Part shown: positions 47,708 to 56,562 of the stretch, piece by piece
How positions within the stretch are numbered: the first letter of the stretch is position 1
Layout: each line of letters opens with the position of its first letter
Source: an uncultured Clostridia bacterium
Lineage (GTDB): Bacteria > Bacillota > Clostridia > Christensenellales > Borkfalkiaceae
Length of the DNA stretch: 56,562 nt
NCBI GenBank assembly: GCA_947587085.1
Contig: CANPXX010000002.1
Location: 1-56,562 of the forward strand
Direction: 5' to 3'
Program-made: the position numbers and the translations under genes
The notes under the pieces: model-generated
What the model was told of the DNA's origin: nothing
The model's database searches: none
Seen by the model: the letters and a program-made list of their open reading frames with translations, nothing else

Positions 47708-49200
47708 AAGCTACTCCATCGAGCATCAAGGGCGTGACGAAGGCGCAGCTCGCGGGCGCCGCGCTCACCTATCTGCTGTGCTATGTCGTCATGATGGTCT
47801 TTGTGTTCCTGATGATCGTGCTCAACGACCCCGCGGGGTGGATGAACTTCGTCGTCGGACACGTCTCCTCCATCCTCTGCCTCATCTTCGGCATCTTCCT
47901 CCTCTTCGGCATCGTCTATTTCTACTATCTGTTCGAGGACGAGGAGTTCCTCGTCAAAAAGCGCAACGCGGCGCTCGTGTTCACCATGTTCATCTTCTCC
48001 GCTGTCGTGTGCTATCTGTTCGGGAGATATGTGAGCCTGTACGCCCGCCCCTTCGCGATGTTCTCGCTCCTGTGCCTCTTCCTGCTCAACCGCAGACACG
48101 CGCTCTTCCTCACCTTCATCTTCTGTTTCCTCCTCTTCGTCATCGACCTGTTCACGCGGGACATCGGGACGATGGAGGTGAACGAGAGCATCTTCTCCTC
48201 CCTCATGCTCAACTTCATCAGCGGTACCTTCGCGGTGTTCCTCGCGGGGAAGGTCAAGACGAGGGGCGCCCTCCTCGTGACGGGCGTCGTCATCTCGGTG
48301 CCCACCGTCCTCGTCGTGCTCCTCTTCAACATCCCCGAGATCACGCACAATTGGATCGAGTACTTCGCGGCGGCGGGGTTCAGGATCCTCGCCTGCATCA
48401 TCTCCGCCATCCTCACGCTCGCCGTCCTGCCCGTGTTCGAGACGGTGTTCAATAACCTCACCGTGTTCCGCCTGCGCGAGCTCACGAGCACGAGCGCGCC
48501 CCTCCTCGTGCGCCTCAAAACGGAGGCGCCCGGCACCTTCAACCACTCCCTCATCGTCGCACAGCTCGCCGAGACGTGCGCCGTCGCCATCGGGGACAAC
48601 GCCGAGCTCGCCCGCGCCGCCGCCTACTACCACGACGTCGGCAAGCTCAAACAGCCCGACTGCTTCACCGAAAACCAGGGCGATTACAACCTGCACGACG
48701 AGATCACCCCCGAGCTCTCGGCGGACATCATCCGTTCGCACACCAAGGACGGCTACGAGCTTCTCATCGCCTCGCACATGCCCAAGGCGATCGCCGACGT
48801 GGCGCGGGAGCACCACGGCACGCTGCCCATCAAATATTTCTACAACAAGGCGGTCCGCCTCTCGGGCGACGCCAACATCAACGACTTCACCTATCTCGGG
48901 CCGCTCCCGCAGACGCGCATCGCGGCGATCGTGATGATCGCGGACGCGGCGGAGGCGGCGACGCGCGCCGCCGCCGACCGTTCCCCCGAGAGCGTGGAGC
49001 GCACCTGCCGCGCCATCATCGAGGAGAGGATGGACCTCGGGCAATTCGACGAGTGCGACATCACCATGCGCGAGCTCACCATCATCAAGCAGACGCTCGT
49101 CGAGGCGCTCTCGGGCGTCCACCATCACAGGGTGAAATATCCGTCCATCCGCTTCAACCGCGAGCATCAGGCGGTGCACGAGGAGGACGACAATGAGTAA
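47704..49200 (+). CDS. 7TM HD-domain phosphodiesterase (PgpH-type, short form)
   Basis: 498 residues. About seven transmembrane segments (1-250) and a C-terminal HD domain: FNHSLIVAQLAE (His281), YYHDVGKLKQP (His310-Asp311), EHHGTLPIKYFY. PgpH degrades cyclic di-AMP at the membrane; this gene is in the position of pgpH (between phoH and ybeY). It lacks the ~250-residue extracellular 7TMR-HDED domain present in Bacillus and Listeria PgpH, so signal input must differ. Overlaps both neighbours. Confidence 0.88.
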   Translation: MKATPSSIKGVTKAQLAGAALTYLLCYVVMMVFVFLMIVLNDPAGWMNFVVGHVSSILCLIFGIFLLFGIVYFYYLFEDEEFLVKKRNAALVFTMFIFSAVVCYLFGRYVSLYARPFAMFSLLCLFLLNRRHALFLTFIFCFLLFVIDLFTRDIGTMEVNESIFSSLMLNFISGTFAVFLAGKVKTRGALLVTGVVISVPTVLVVLLFNIPEITHNWIEYFAAAGFRILACIISAILTLAVLPVFETVFNNLTVFRLRELTSTSAPLLVRLKTEAPGTFNHSLIVAQLAETCAVAIGDNAELARAAAYYHDVGKLKQPDCFTENQGDYNLHDEITPELSADIIRSHTKDGYELLIASHMPKAIADVAREHHGTLPIKYFYNKAVRLSGDANINDFTYLGPLPQTRIAAIVMIADAAEAATRAAADRSPESVERTCRAIIEERMDLGQFDECDITMRELTIIKQTLVEALSGVHHHRVKYPSIRFNREHQAVHEEDDNE

Positions 49201-49705
49201 GGTCGTGCTGGACGGCGGCAGACGCTTCCCCATGAAGCGGGCGCTCGAAGGGGCGCTCTTCGGGGAGGCGGAAGCCGACCTCCCGCTCGTTTTGGAACTT
49301 CTTCTCGTCTCCGAGGAGGAGATTCGCGCCCTCAACGCGCGCGAGCGCGGCGTGGACGCCGTCACCGACGTGCTCTCCTTCCCCGCGGACGGGTTCGCGG
49401 CGGGCGAGCCCATCCGTTCCGCCGCCCATGCGGACTGCGTGGAGCCCGTCTGCGGCATGCGGAAGGGGGAGCGGGTGGAGAAGGGCGCGCGGCTGTATCT
49501 CGGGAGCGTCGTCATCTGTGAAAAGCGCGCCGCCGAGCAGGCGGAGGAGTACGGGCATTCGTACGCGCGGGAGCTGTGCTATCTCGCCGTACACGGTTTT
49601 TTGCACTGTCTCGGGTACGACCATCTCACCGAGGAGGACAAGCGCGCGATGCGCGCGCGCGAGGAGGCGATCATGGAAAAACTCGGGCTCGGGAGAGAGG
49701 CATGA
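49193..49705 (+). CDS. ybeY: Endoribonuclease YbeY
   Basis: 170 residues. Zinc-dependent RNase for 16S rRNA 3' end maturation. The metal site HGFLHCLGYDH (three histidines) is near residue 135, preceded by the VTDVLSFP block (about 57-64). There is a longer than usual insertion between them (EPIRSAAHADCVEPVCGMRKGERVEKG). Start overlaps the HD gene by 8 nt; stop overlaps era. Confidence 0.94.
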   Translation: MSKVVLDGGRRFPMKRALEGALFGEAEADLPLVLELLLVSEEEIRALNARERGVDAVTDVLSFPADGFAAGEPIRSAAHADCVEPVCGMRKGERVEKGARLYLGSVVICEKRAAEQAEEYGHSYARELCYLAVHGFLHCLGYDHLTEEDKRAMRAREEAIMEKLGLGREA

Positions 49706-50589
49706 GGAGCGGAACGGTCGCCGTCATCGGCAAAGCGAACGCGGGCAAGAGCACCCTCGTCAACGTATTGGTGGGGGAGAAGGTCGCCATCGTCTCCCCC
49801 AAACCGCAGACCACGCGCGATCGCATCCTCGGCGTGCTCACGCGGGAGGACAGGCAGATCGTCTTTGTGGACACGCCGGGACTGTACCGCCAGCGCAACG
49901 CGCTCACCGCGCGCATGATGAAGACCACCGAGACCGTCTCCAAGGACGTGGACGTCATCCTGTTCGTGCACGACGGGCACGCGGGGCTCGGGGAGGACGA
50001 CCTCGCCCTCATGAAGCGGTACGCGGCGGCGGGCGCGCCCATGCTCATCGCCTATACCAAGATCGACATCATGCCCGCCGAGAAGATTCCCCCCGACGCG
50101 AAGGCGATCTACGAGGCGGGAATCGGCGCCGACGTCTTTCCCGTGTCGGCGCGCAAGGGGCGCAACATACGGCGGCTCGAGGACGCGGTCGCGGCGCTCC
50201 TGCCCGAACAGGACCCCCTCTTCCCCGAGGACGTCGTCTCCGATCGGAGCGAGCGCTTCATGGTGGGAGAGCTCATGCGCGAGAAGATTCTCCTCAAATA
50301 CGAGAAGGAGATCCCGCACGGCGTGGCGGTGGTGGTGAACGGGTTCGAGCGGCGGGAGTCGGGCGCCTACGCCATCGACCTCGACATCGTGTGCGAGAAG
50401 AAGAACCATAAGGCGATTCTCATCGGCAAGCAGGGGGCGGCTCTCAAAGAGACGGCTTCCTTCGCGCGGAAGGACATGGAGAAATTCCTCGGCGCGAAGG
50501 TGTTCCTCACCGTCTATGTGAAGGTGCGGGAGGATTGGCGCGACCGCGCCTCCCTCATCAAGGAATTCGGGTACGGCGACGGCGATTAG
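49702..50589 (+). CDS. era: GTPase Era
   Basis: 295 residues. Essential GTPase that binds 16S rRNA during 30S maturation. G1 GKANAGKST (residues 10-18), G3 DTPG, G4 TKID, and the C-terminal KH domain (about 205-290: IPHGVAVVVNGFERRE, KNHKAILIGKQGAALKETASFARKDMEKFLG). Coupled to ybeY by ATGA overlap. A GC-rich hairpin (50610-50634) lies between era and the next small gene. Confidence 0.96.
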   Translation: MRSGTVAVIGKANAGKSTLVNVLVGEKVAIVSPKPQTTRDRILGVLTREDRQIVFVDTPGLYRQRNALTARMMKTTETVSKDVDVILFVHDGHAGLGEDDLALMKRYAAAGAPMLIAYTKIDIMPAEKIPPDAKAIYEAGIGADVFPVSARKGRNIRRLEDAVAALLPEQDPLFPEDVVSDRSERFMVGELMREKILLKYEKEIPHGVAVVVNGFERRESGAYAIDLDIVCEKKNHKAILIGKQGAALKETASFARKDMEKFLGAKVFLTVYVKVREDWRDRASLIKEFGYGDGD

Positions 50590-50652
50590 GCAGTCGGTGG
50601 AATGCCCCGCGCCGCCCGCATAAGGCGGGCGGCGGGCGCACATACTGGTTGC

Positions 50653-50742
50653 ATGGAAAAGGACGCGAAGGAGCTCGCATGGGAGCTCTTCGAGAGAACG
50701 GGCAATTTCAGTTATTACATGTTGTATAAGCGGCTCAAATAG
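50653..50742 (+). CDS. YqzL-like small protein
   Basis: 29 residues: MEKDAKELAWELFERTGNF then SYYMLYKRLK. Position between era and recO and the W..FE.TGN...YMLYK pattern match the YqzL family found at this place in Bacillota. Function unknown. recO begins 14 nt after its stop. Confidence 0.8.
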   Translation: MEKDAKELAWELFERTGNFSYYMLYKRLK

Positions 50743-50756
50743 CCGAGGGGGCAGAT

Positions 50757-51467
50757 ATGGAGTTCAAGACGGATGCGCTCGTGCTTCGCGCGGTCGATTA
50801 CGGCGAGAACGACAGGATGGTCACGCTCCTCACCGCGGCGCGGGGGAAGATCGGCGCGGGCATGAAGGGGGTGCGGCGAGCGGGCGCGAAGCTGAGGTTC
50901 GCTTCGCAGCCCTTTTGTTTTGCCGAATACGTATTCGCGGAGAAGAGCGGGCGGTACACCGTCACACAGGCCTCCCTCCACGACGGCTTTTACGCGCTCC
51001 GCGAGGACCTTCGCGCGCTGTACGGGGCGGCGGCGGTGGCGGAGGGGTGCGATGCGCTCTCCCGCGAGGGGATGGAGTGCGGCGACCTGCTCGTCGCGGC
51101 GGTGACGGCGCTCCGCGAACTGTGCGCGGCGGAGGAAGATGCCTCGGCGGCGCTCGTGCGGTTCTTCACGCGGGCGGCGCAGACGGCGGGCTATCCGCTC
51201 ACGGCGGAAAACTGTCCCGTCTGCGGGCGCAAGCCCTCGGGGCGGATGTATTTCGATTTTGCGACGGGCGCCTTCCACTGTGCGTCGTGCGCGGTGGGGG
51301 TGCCGGCGAGCGAATCCACCTATCGCGCCGTGCGCGCGGCGCAGGGAGCTAAGACGGGGGAGCGGGGCGACGGCGATGTGCGCGCCCTGCGCCTTCTCAA
51401 AGCGTATTTTTCCTATCAAGTGGAGAGCGGACTCCCCGCGCTCGATGAGTATCTGCGCCTCCTCTGA
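50757..51467 (+). CDS. recO: DNA repair protein RecO
   Basis: 236 residues. OB-fold N-terminal domain (KTDALVLRAVDYGENDRMVTLLTAARGKIGAGMKGVRRAGAKL), a helical middle part and a four-cysteine zinc site (CPVCG ... CASC, about residues 154-184). RecO loads RecA with RecR in recombinational repair. GGGGGC-type ribosome site before the ATG. Last gene of the cluster. Confidence 0.93.
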   Translation: MEFKTDALVLRAVDYGENDRMVTLLTAARGKIGAGMKGVRRAGAKLRFASQPFCFAEYVFAEKSGRYTVTQASLHDGFYALREDLRALYGAAAVAEGCDALSREGMECGDLLVAAVTALRELCAAEEDASAALVRFFTRAAQTAGYPLTAENCPVCGRKPSGRMYFDFATGAFHCASCAVGVPASESTYRAVRAAQGAKTGERGDGDVRALRLLKAYFSYQVESGLPALDEYLRLL

Positions 51468-51656
51468 TTTCCACCCCCATATCTCGATTTTCCCCGCCGC
51501 TCGAATCGCCCCGTTGCAAGCAACGGGGCGATAATGTATGCCGCCCCGCCCGCACGTTCCATTAAATGTCATGTTGCCCCGCCCGCACGTTCTATTTGTC
51601 GAAGGGCGGCACAAGGCGCTTTGCACCGAACAGCGGAGGCGAAGCCTTTCCCTATT

Positions 51657-51763
51657 GTCATTTTGAGCGAAGTGAGCGAAGCGAACGAAGTCGAAAAATC
51701 TCTACCTTGTTTATAAAGCGGTGGAGATGTTTCGACTTCGGCTTCGCCTCCGCTCAACATGAC
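51657..51763 (+). repeat. Dispersed palindrome R1, best full copy
   Basis: Arms of about 48 and 45 bp: GTCATTTTGAGCGAAGTGAG... to AAAATCTCTACC and GGTGGAGATGTTTCGACTTC... to CTCAACATGAC, around TTGTTTATAAAGC. Use this copy as the reference for the family. Confidence 0.8.
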
Positions 51764-51851
51764 AAAAAAAGGGAATGCGCCGCGCGGGTCATGACATAAA
51801 GAGAATGTGCGCGGGTCATGACATTAGAGAAGCGCCTTTCTATTAAACTTT

Positions 51852-52039
51852 CTCGCGCGGAGCAAAATCGCATTTTGCGGAGCGCGCCCCAATTTACGCG
51901 GCTCGTCCGCGCTTGTTGTCTGCGCAAGCGATGAAGAGCCCCAACCGCGTTTCCCGTCCCCGCCAATTTCCGTCGCGAAATTCTTTGCCCTTATTCTTGC
52001 CCCGCAGGGAGTTTCTCTTTGGAAGAATTTCGCGAAATA
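51852..52039 (+). repeat. R2 element, copy D (subtype 2)
   Basis: Same as copy C in the inner segment (TTGCCCCGCAGGGAGTTTC) and same outer blocks; differs from A-C at GTTGTCTGCGCAAGC. It lies about 130 bp before the lipoprotein promoter. Confidence 0.85.
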
Positions 52040-52167
52040 TCTTCGCGCGCGCGTATACAATGTAAATACAATATAAATATGCTCCTAAACGCTCTCGCGG
52101 CGCCGACGGAATTTGAGGGTGCTGTGATAAATTTCACATAGAAAAATAATTTTTTCACGAAAATGTA

Positions 52168-52196
52168 TTGACACGGCTTGGAATTTGTTGTAGAAT
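52168..52196 (+). promoter_or_regulatory. Promoter of the 1361-residue lipoprotein gene
   Basis: TTGACA (52168-52173), 17-nt spacer, TAGAAT (52191-52196). The leader of about 55 nt ends in GGGGAGG, 9 nt before the ATG. Confidence 0.85.
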
Positions 52197-52255
52197 GTTA
52201 GTACCATTGCATAAATGGGAATCTTTATCATTTCAAAGGGGAGGAATACAAAGAC

Positions 52256-55200
52256 ATGAAGAAGCTGAAAATTGCGCTTTGTGCGCTTTTCGCGTTGACG
52301 ATGTCTCTCTTCCTGTTCGCGTGCGGACCCAAGAAGGATCCCGAAAAGACGCCTACGGAAGCAAAAGTGGACGAAGTCATCGTGGAAGGCTCCATCTCCG
52401 TCGGCGATAGCGTTGCAAATGCAGACGCTATCCCTTCGGACCAGCTGAGCGCGATCAAGGTTAAAGTTGTGTACGAGGGCGTGGAGGGGACGACGGAACT
52501 TACGTCGGCCGACTACACGATCGACTACACTGCCGTGACGTGGCAGAAAGCCGGCTCGTACAAGGCGACTGTCAAGCCCACCGAAAAGAACGAGTACAAT
52601 TTGACCGGTGAGCTTACCGTCAACATCACGCACACTTTCGTCGAGGGAACTGACGGTCAGCTCCGTTGCCAGTGCGGCGCGGTCCAGCTCAAGTACACCG
52701 ACCTCAAAGAGTCTGTCAAGATCGGCGGTTGGCACGGCGGCGTTACGCTCGGGGCTGATAACAAGATGATCACGGCGCCCGGCGGCGCGCTGACGGGTGT
52801 CACCCCGCCTCCTACCTCTACGGTCGGCCAGCTCGACAAGGGCACGAAGATCACCCTCACGGGTACTGCTCATGCGCACAATGCGGGGAACACCTACTAT
52901 ACGCCCATCCTCGGTATCGCGAACCTTCAGCTCGGGTCGGATGGCGGTGCGGTGCTTCAGCGCAACGACAACTACACCATCTACGATGGCATGACCAACG
53001 GTCTCCACGGCTTCAAGACCGAGCTCGACAAGACGTCCAACATCGACGCGACGCTCGGCGAAGCGACCGCGACGAGCGAAGAGCTCAAGACCTACTATCA
53101 GGGCGACATCTCCGAATCCAAGGATTACTATGACGAGGCTGAACCCGATAAAGTGACGAAGATCTCCCTTTCGTGGGAGTACAGAGAGGACGGCGTCGCC
53201 GTCATGACGTGGGATAACCTCGATACGGGCAGAGTCCGTACCGTCACCGTCAAGATGCCCGAGCGCTCCTTCTACAACGCCATTCTCCACGGCGAAGAGA
53301 TCGACATGGAGTTCGACACGATGGAAGTCGTCCAGTCGCTCCAGCTCAAGGAGATCTCGTCTGTCACCGGCACGCCGAGACATTACATTGAGAACGAGAT
53401 GTTCGACAGCAGCGAACTCACCGTCAATATCGCCTATGAGGGCAAGGAAGGCACCTCCAAGGCAGACCTTGTCACCGTTTGGGCGAACGAGACGGCGAAT
53501 GCGACGGACGAGACGGCAGGCTGGGTAGACCTCGGCTTCACGCCTCTCACCGCCAAGATGCAGTCCTTCCGCGTCAGCGTGACGGTCGGCGTCGATACGA
53601 AGTACAAGTCGATCCCCGCGATCACGGTCGTGAAGAATGCCGTCAACGACGACATGAGCGGTCACGATGTGGAAGTGGGCGGCGTCAACTTCCCCGACAG
53701 CGGTCTTACCGATTTCTCGTTCGGCGCGACGAGCAACGATCTCGCAGAGGTCACCGTCAAGGGTGTGGCGAAGTCGCTCACCGATGCGCAGAGAACGGCG
53801 CTCGGTGCGGACAGCTCGTTCACGCACTATGTCACCTTCTATATGTATGGCCGTGAAGGCACGGTCGGCACCTTCGCAACGACCGGCACGTTCGATGTCG
53901 TGGTCGGCACGGCTGCCGCAGGGAAAGCGGTCGCGACCGATAAGGGCGTCGGCGTTGTCGTCGCCGTCAAGGCGGATACGACCACCGCTACCATCAAGGG
54001 CGCGAATGCAGACAACAAGGATATCGTCGTCGTATTCGACGGTCTCAGAGGCGTGAGTGTCGTCTCCGTCGTTACGGCAGAGAATCTTAGCCTCAACAGC
54101 AAGAGCGATTTCACGATCGTCTACAAGAACGTGGATGTCGCGAATGAGCAAGCGCTCGTCGATGACTACTCGCTCATGATCAACGGCAAGAGCGTGTTCT
54201 TCAACACCGCTTCCAGCCTCACGCCCATCGGGCAGAACGGCAACGTGCAGGTCAAGTCGGTTACTCTCAGCGGGAAAGACCTCACCGTCACCTACACGTA
54301 CGGCGGCTTCGATCCCGTTGAACCCAGACCCATCGCGGTGCAGCTCGTCGATCTCAGCGGCGAACCCGTCGTCTCCGATACCATCTATCCTGCGATGGAA
54401 TTCGCGGCAGACAATGGTTTGAAGGACGGCAATATTCTTGTGAGCGTGCAGGGGACCAACCTCTATCTCGCTAAAGCATTCAATGTCGCTGATGTCAAGG
54501 ATGCGACCCTTAAGCTCGATGCGCTTACGTTCTCCGCGAACATGGGCGGCAACACCCCTGCTGACTTCAAGAAGTTTGAGTATCTCAGAGCATACGATTT
54601 CGGCTTCGCAACGGCGGGCGGCGTGACCACTCTCACGAATGCGGGAACTCTTCTCAACGGGCTTGCATCCGTCAAGACGGTCGTGTTCGGCACCATCAAC
54701 AACGCGAAGGATACCGATCACGGTGCGGTCGTCGTCGTTACGGTCGATCTCACCAAGCTCGGCGTCAGAATGGCTGACAGCACCGCAGAGTTCGCATTCA
54801 ATGTGGGCGGCGAGAGCTGGTATGCGACCGTGAACGCCTCCAACGAGGTCAGCGCGAATGTTACGTTTGAGCTTCCCGCAGCGGCGGTCGAATTCAATAC
54901 GGTAACTGCTGCCGATTGCACGACGGCGATCGCTACCGGTTATGAGATCGGCGGTGCAGGTGCGGCTGCGAAGTTCATCGCTAATGCCGATGTCAAGTAC
55001 AATGCTCACGCATGGGGTACCGCTGTGGACGGTGTCGAGACCTGCACGCAGTGCGGCGCGACGAGAACGTCTGTAACTGTCGGCGATAAGCCTTACACCT
55101 ACACGCTGAGCGGACGCACGACCGAGCAGATCGAGAATGTTGGCAACGGCGTGTGGTGGGATGGTAACAGCAATCCCGATGTCCTTGTCGGCGTCATCAC

Positions 55201-56341
55201 CCTGCCTACTTCCAAGAACTTCGTCGTCAAGTACACCTATGATATGATCATCGATAGTTGGCGCGATATCGTGTTCCAACTCAAGGATGGCAATGGTCAG
55301 TTCGCTACGTTTGCTCCTTTCGAGGAAGCCGACACGTGGGGCGATCCTCTCTTCCCGAAGGCGACGAGCGCTATCACGAGCGCGATCGTCAACGGAAAGG
55401 AAGTCGCAGAAGACGGCGTCGCCAACATCGGCAACGAAGCGGAGAACGCTCCTGCGCAGTTGTATGGTAAGTATGCGGTCACGCTTATTTGGCTCAACGG
55501 TCAGATGAAAGTTGTGGTGAACTTCGAGCGCTACTATTCCAACTCCACCGGGTACGAGACGGGCGATACGCTCACCGCGATCGATAAGGACGAGGATAAG
55601 TACGTTGCAACGCTTGTCTATGAAGGGTTCGATATCGCAACGGATACCACGTTGACCATTCAGATCAATGGTAACCCTCACGGCGCGAGCAACTTCACCC
55701 GCACGATTGCGGAGGAAGTTACGGGCGACGATCCTATCGTTGTTTCCCATACGCACGACTACAAGAATTATGTCTGCGCAGGTTGCGGCGATGTGCAACT
55801 CGATAAGATCAAAGATCTCCCCGCGACGGAAGTCCAGAACGCACAAGGCGATCTTTTCGGTGCCCCCGATCATGGTTGGTGGTCAGCTCCTTCCACGGAT
55901 GTGGCAGTAAGCGGCGATTTCATCATCAAGTACACCTTTGAGCAGGGTACCTGTGTAGATCCCACGGCTGCATTTGAGATGTATTCCGAGACGACGAAGG
56001 ATGTTGACAATCCCGCTAACAATGCCTATTACGATTTCAATCCGAATGACAACGGGCGTTGGGGAACCTTAGCTGTTGTTGGTACGACGAATACGCTTAG
56101 GACAAACGGCACGAAACCCACGAGCTTCGCGGGAACGACGTATGAGGTCTATGCGTACCGTCTCGGAACGACGTTTGTGATGCACTATCGCGTTCTTACC
56201 GGAGACAACGTCTACACAGTAACCGATGTGACGGAGAATTTCACGCAGGATGCGCTTAAAGTGCATTTGAACGGTTTCAGCGTCGGCATGACGAATGTGA
56301 AGTGCTGGACCGGTACGATCACTGCTCCTGCCGAGGAATAA
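52256..56341 (+). CDS. Very large surface lipoprotein with Ig-like modules and CxxCG knuckles
   Basis: 1361 residues. Lipobox LFAC (Cys23). An Ig-like/MBG-like module follows (about 40-125: SADYTIDYTAVTWQKAGSYKATVKP). Three short knuckles punctuate the protein: HTFVEGTDGQLRCQCGA (about 127), HAWGTAVDGVETCTQCGA (about 918) and HTHDYKNYVCAGCGDV (about 1165). Each precedes a jelly-roll-like region with W and G-rich strands (for example GWHGGVTLG, NGVWWDGNSNPD, DHGWWSAPSTD), which looks like a carbohydrate-binding fold. Codon use is less GC-biased than its neighbours. No catalytic motif seen; probable role in binding polysaccharide at the cell surface. Confidence 0.78.
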   Translation: MKKLKIALCALFALTMSLFLFACGPKKDPEKTPTEAKVDEVIVEGSISVGDSVANADAIPSDQLSAIKVKVVYEGVEGTTELTSADYTIDYTAVTWQKAGSYKATVKPTEKNEYNLTGELTVNITHTFVEGTDGQLRCQCGAVQLKYTDLKESVKIGGWHGGVTLGADNKMITAPGGALTGVTPPPTSTVGQLDKGTKITLTGTAHAHNAGNTYYTPILGIANLQLGSDGGAVLQRNDNYTIYDGMTNGLHGFKTELDKTSNIDATLGEATATSEELKTYYQGDISESKDYYDEAEPDKVTKISLSWEYREDGVAVMTWDNLDTGRVRTVTVKMPERSFYNAILHGEEIDMEFDTMEVVQSLQLKEISSVTGTPRHYIENEMFDSSELTVNIAYEGKEGTSKADLVTVWANETANATDETAGWVDLGFTPLTAKMQSFRVSVTVGVDTKYKSIPAITVVKNAVNDDMSGHDVEVGGVNFPDSGLTDFSFGATSNDLAEVTVKGVAKSLTDAQRTALGADSSFTHYVTFYMYGREGTVGTFATTGTFDVVVGTAAAGKAVATDKGVGVVVAVKADTTTATIKGANADNKDIVVVFDGLRGVSVVSVVTAENLSLNSKSDFTIVYKNVDVANEQALVDDYSLMINGKSVFFNTASSLTPIGQNGNVQVKSVTLSGKDLTVTYTYGGFDPVEPRPIAVQLVDLSGEPVVSDTIYPAMEFAADNGLKDGNILVSVQGTNLYLAKAFNVADVKDATLKLDALTFSANMGGNTPADFKKFEYLRAYDFGFATAGGVTTLTNAGTLLNGLASVKTVVFGTINNAKDTDHGAVVVVTVDLTKLGVRMADSTAEFAFNVGGESWYATVNASNEVSANVTFELPAAAVEFNTVTAADCTTAIATGYEIGGAGAAAKFIANADVKYNAHAWGTAVDGVETCTQCGATRTSVTVGDKPYTYTLSGRTTEQIENVGNGVWWDGNSNPDVLVGVITLPTSKNFVVKYTYDMIIDSWRDIVFQLKDGNGQFATFAPFEEADTWGDPLFPKATSAITSAIVNGKEVAEDGVANIGNEAENAPAQLYGKYAVTLIWLNGQMKVVVNFERYYSNSTGYETGDTLTAIDKDEDKYVATLVYEGFDIATDTTLTIQINGNPHGASNFTRTIAEEVTGDDPIVVSHTHDYKNYVCAGCGDVQLDKIKDLPATEVQNAQGDLFGAPDHGWWSAPSTDVAVSGDFIIKYTFEQGTCVDPTAAFEMYSETTKDVDNPANNAYYDFNPNDNGRWGTLAVVGTTNTLRTNGTKPTSFAGTTYEVYAYRLGTTFVMHYRVLTGDNVYTVTDVTENFTQDALKVHLNGFSVGMTNVKCWTGTITAPAEE

Positions 56342-56372
56342 ACGGCACAAATTCACTTCGGTGAATGAACAA

Positions 56373-56403
56373 AAGGACCTTGCGGAAACGCAAGGTCCTT
56401 TTT
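56373..56403 (+). terminator. Intrinsic terminator after the lipoprotein
   Basis: Twelve-base-pair stem AAGGACCTTGCG/CGCAAGGTCCTT (56373-56384, 56389-56400), GAAA tetraloop, T-run. A second small hairpin ATTCAC/GTGAAT lies at 56351-56366. Confidence 0.92.
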
Positions 56404-56492
56404 CGCGCTCTCTCCCCGCCCCGCACGTTTTATTTTGTCATGAACGCCCGACGCATAGCGCCAAAGTAGCGGAGACGAAATATTTCTTTATT

Positions 56493-56562
56493 GTCATTTT
56501 GAGCGAAGTGAGCGAAGCGAACGAAGTCGAAAAATCTCTACCTTGTTTTTAATGCGGTAGAG
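56493..56562 (+). repeat. Dispersed palindrome R1, cut by the window end
   Basis: Left arm and centre (GTCATTTTGAGCG... AAATCTCTACC, TTGTTTTTAATGC, GGTAGAG) are identical in plan to the copy at 51657; the right arm continues outside. Confidence 0.75.

Larger units (their letters stand above)
51468..52255. other. 788-bp gene-free repeat island before the large lipoprotein
   Basis: Contains GCAACGGGGCG and two CCGCCCGCACGTTC modules (51540-51600), an R1 palindrome, R2 copy D, a short A/T-rich direct repeat (ATACAATGTAAATACAATATAAATATG, about 52053-52080) and the promoter of the lipoprotein gene. No small gene is supported. Confidence 0.7.

Noticed and set aside
52085-55873. A 1262-codon open frame on the minus strand, antisense to the large lipoprotein
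   Set aside because: No ribosome site or domain; the sense frame has a promoter, ribosome site, signal peptide and terminator. The antisense frame stays open because of GC-biased third positions.

Overview
The window looks like a chromosome segment of a GC-rich (roughly 60% or more), endospore-forming, anaerobic Bacillota, most probably a gut-type Clostridia. The evidence is spoIIE, a gerABC germination operon, yqfC-yqfD, the order phoH / HD-phosphodiesterase / ybeY / era / yqzL / recO, obg-yhbY, rubrerythrin, an EFR1 flavodoxin-ferredoxin, and DUF6273, MBG and clostripain-type surface proteins. A Christensenellales-like host fits, but the sequence alone does not prove it. Many promoters use a TTGCAA -35 box. 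No rRNA or tRNA gene was seen.

Layout. 1-10.1 kb is housekeeping: end of hslU, Sel1 protein, hisS, thioredoxin; an FMN riboswitch with ribU; tsaE-tsaB-rimI-hydrolase-membrane MurF in overlapping order, then ddl; a eukaryote-type NADP isocitrate dehydrogenase; rubrerythrin. 10.2-24.8 kb is accessory: a tyrosine recombinase, a 528-bp segment bounded by 24-bp inverted repeats and carrying an outward promoter, and then five closely spaced genes for exported proteins (a 1944-residue repeat protein, a membrane-anchored protein, three lipoproteins) ending at a terminator. 24.9-28.0 kb holds obg, yhbY and a second membrane protein related to one in the surface operon. 28.0-29.9 kb is a repeat island with one orphan small gene. 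29.9-38.2 kb holds membrane proteins, trhA, tex, and an epimerase-EFR1 pair behind an operator-like inverted repeat. 38.2-45.5 kb (minus strand) is sporulation and germination: spoIIE, a transcript with five chained tiny ORFs, gerC, gerB, gerA. 45.6-51.5 kb is the yqfC-to-recO operon. 51.5-56.6 kb is another repeat island and a 1361-residue lipoprotein.

Main result. The recombinase, inverted repeats and promoter form what looks like a complete promoter-inversion (phase-variation) switch. In the orientation given, the only strong promoter in the segment (extended -10, minus strand) points away from the surface operon and toward the recombinase, where a hairpin with its U-tract on that strand should stop it. 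Inversion would aim the promoter at the 12.9-kb surface operon. The sequence is therefore read as the OFF state.

Second result. Between gerC and spoIIE on the minus strand lies a transcript of about 530 nt with its own promoter and terminator, a structured leader and five tiny ORFs (7-54 codons), two with strong Shine-Dalgarno sites and the rest joined by ATGA/GTGA overlaps. I do not recognise it. Further points: four probably leaderless genes (tsaE, obg, gerA from a sigma-G-like promoter, yqfC from a sigma-E-like promoter) and a four-copy element of about 190-200 bp with interchangeable inner hairpins.
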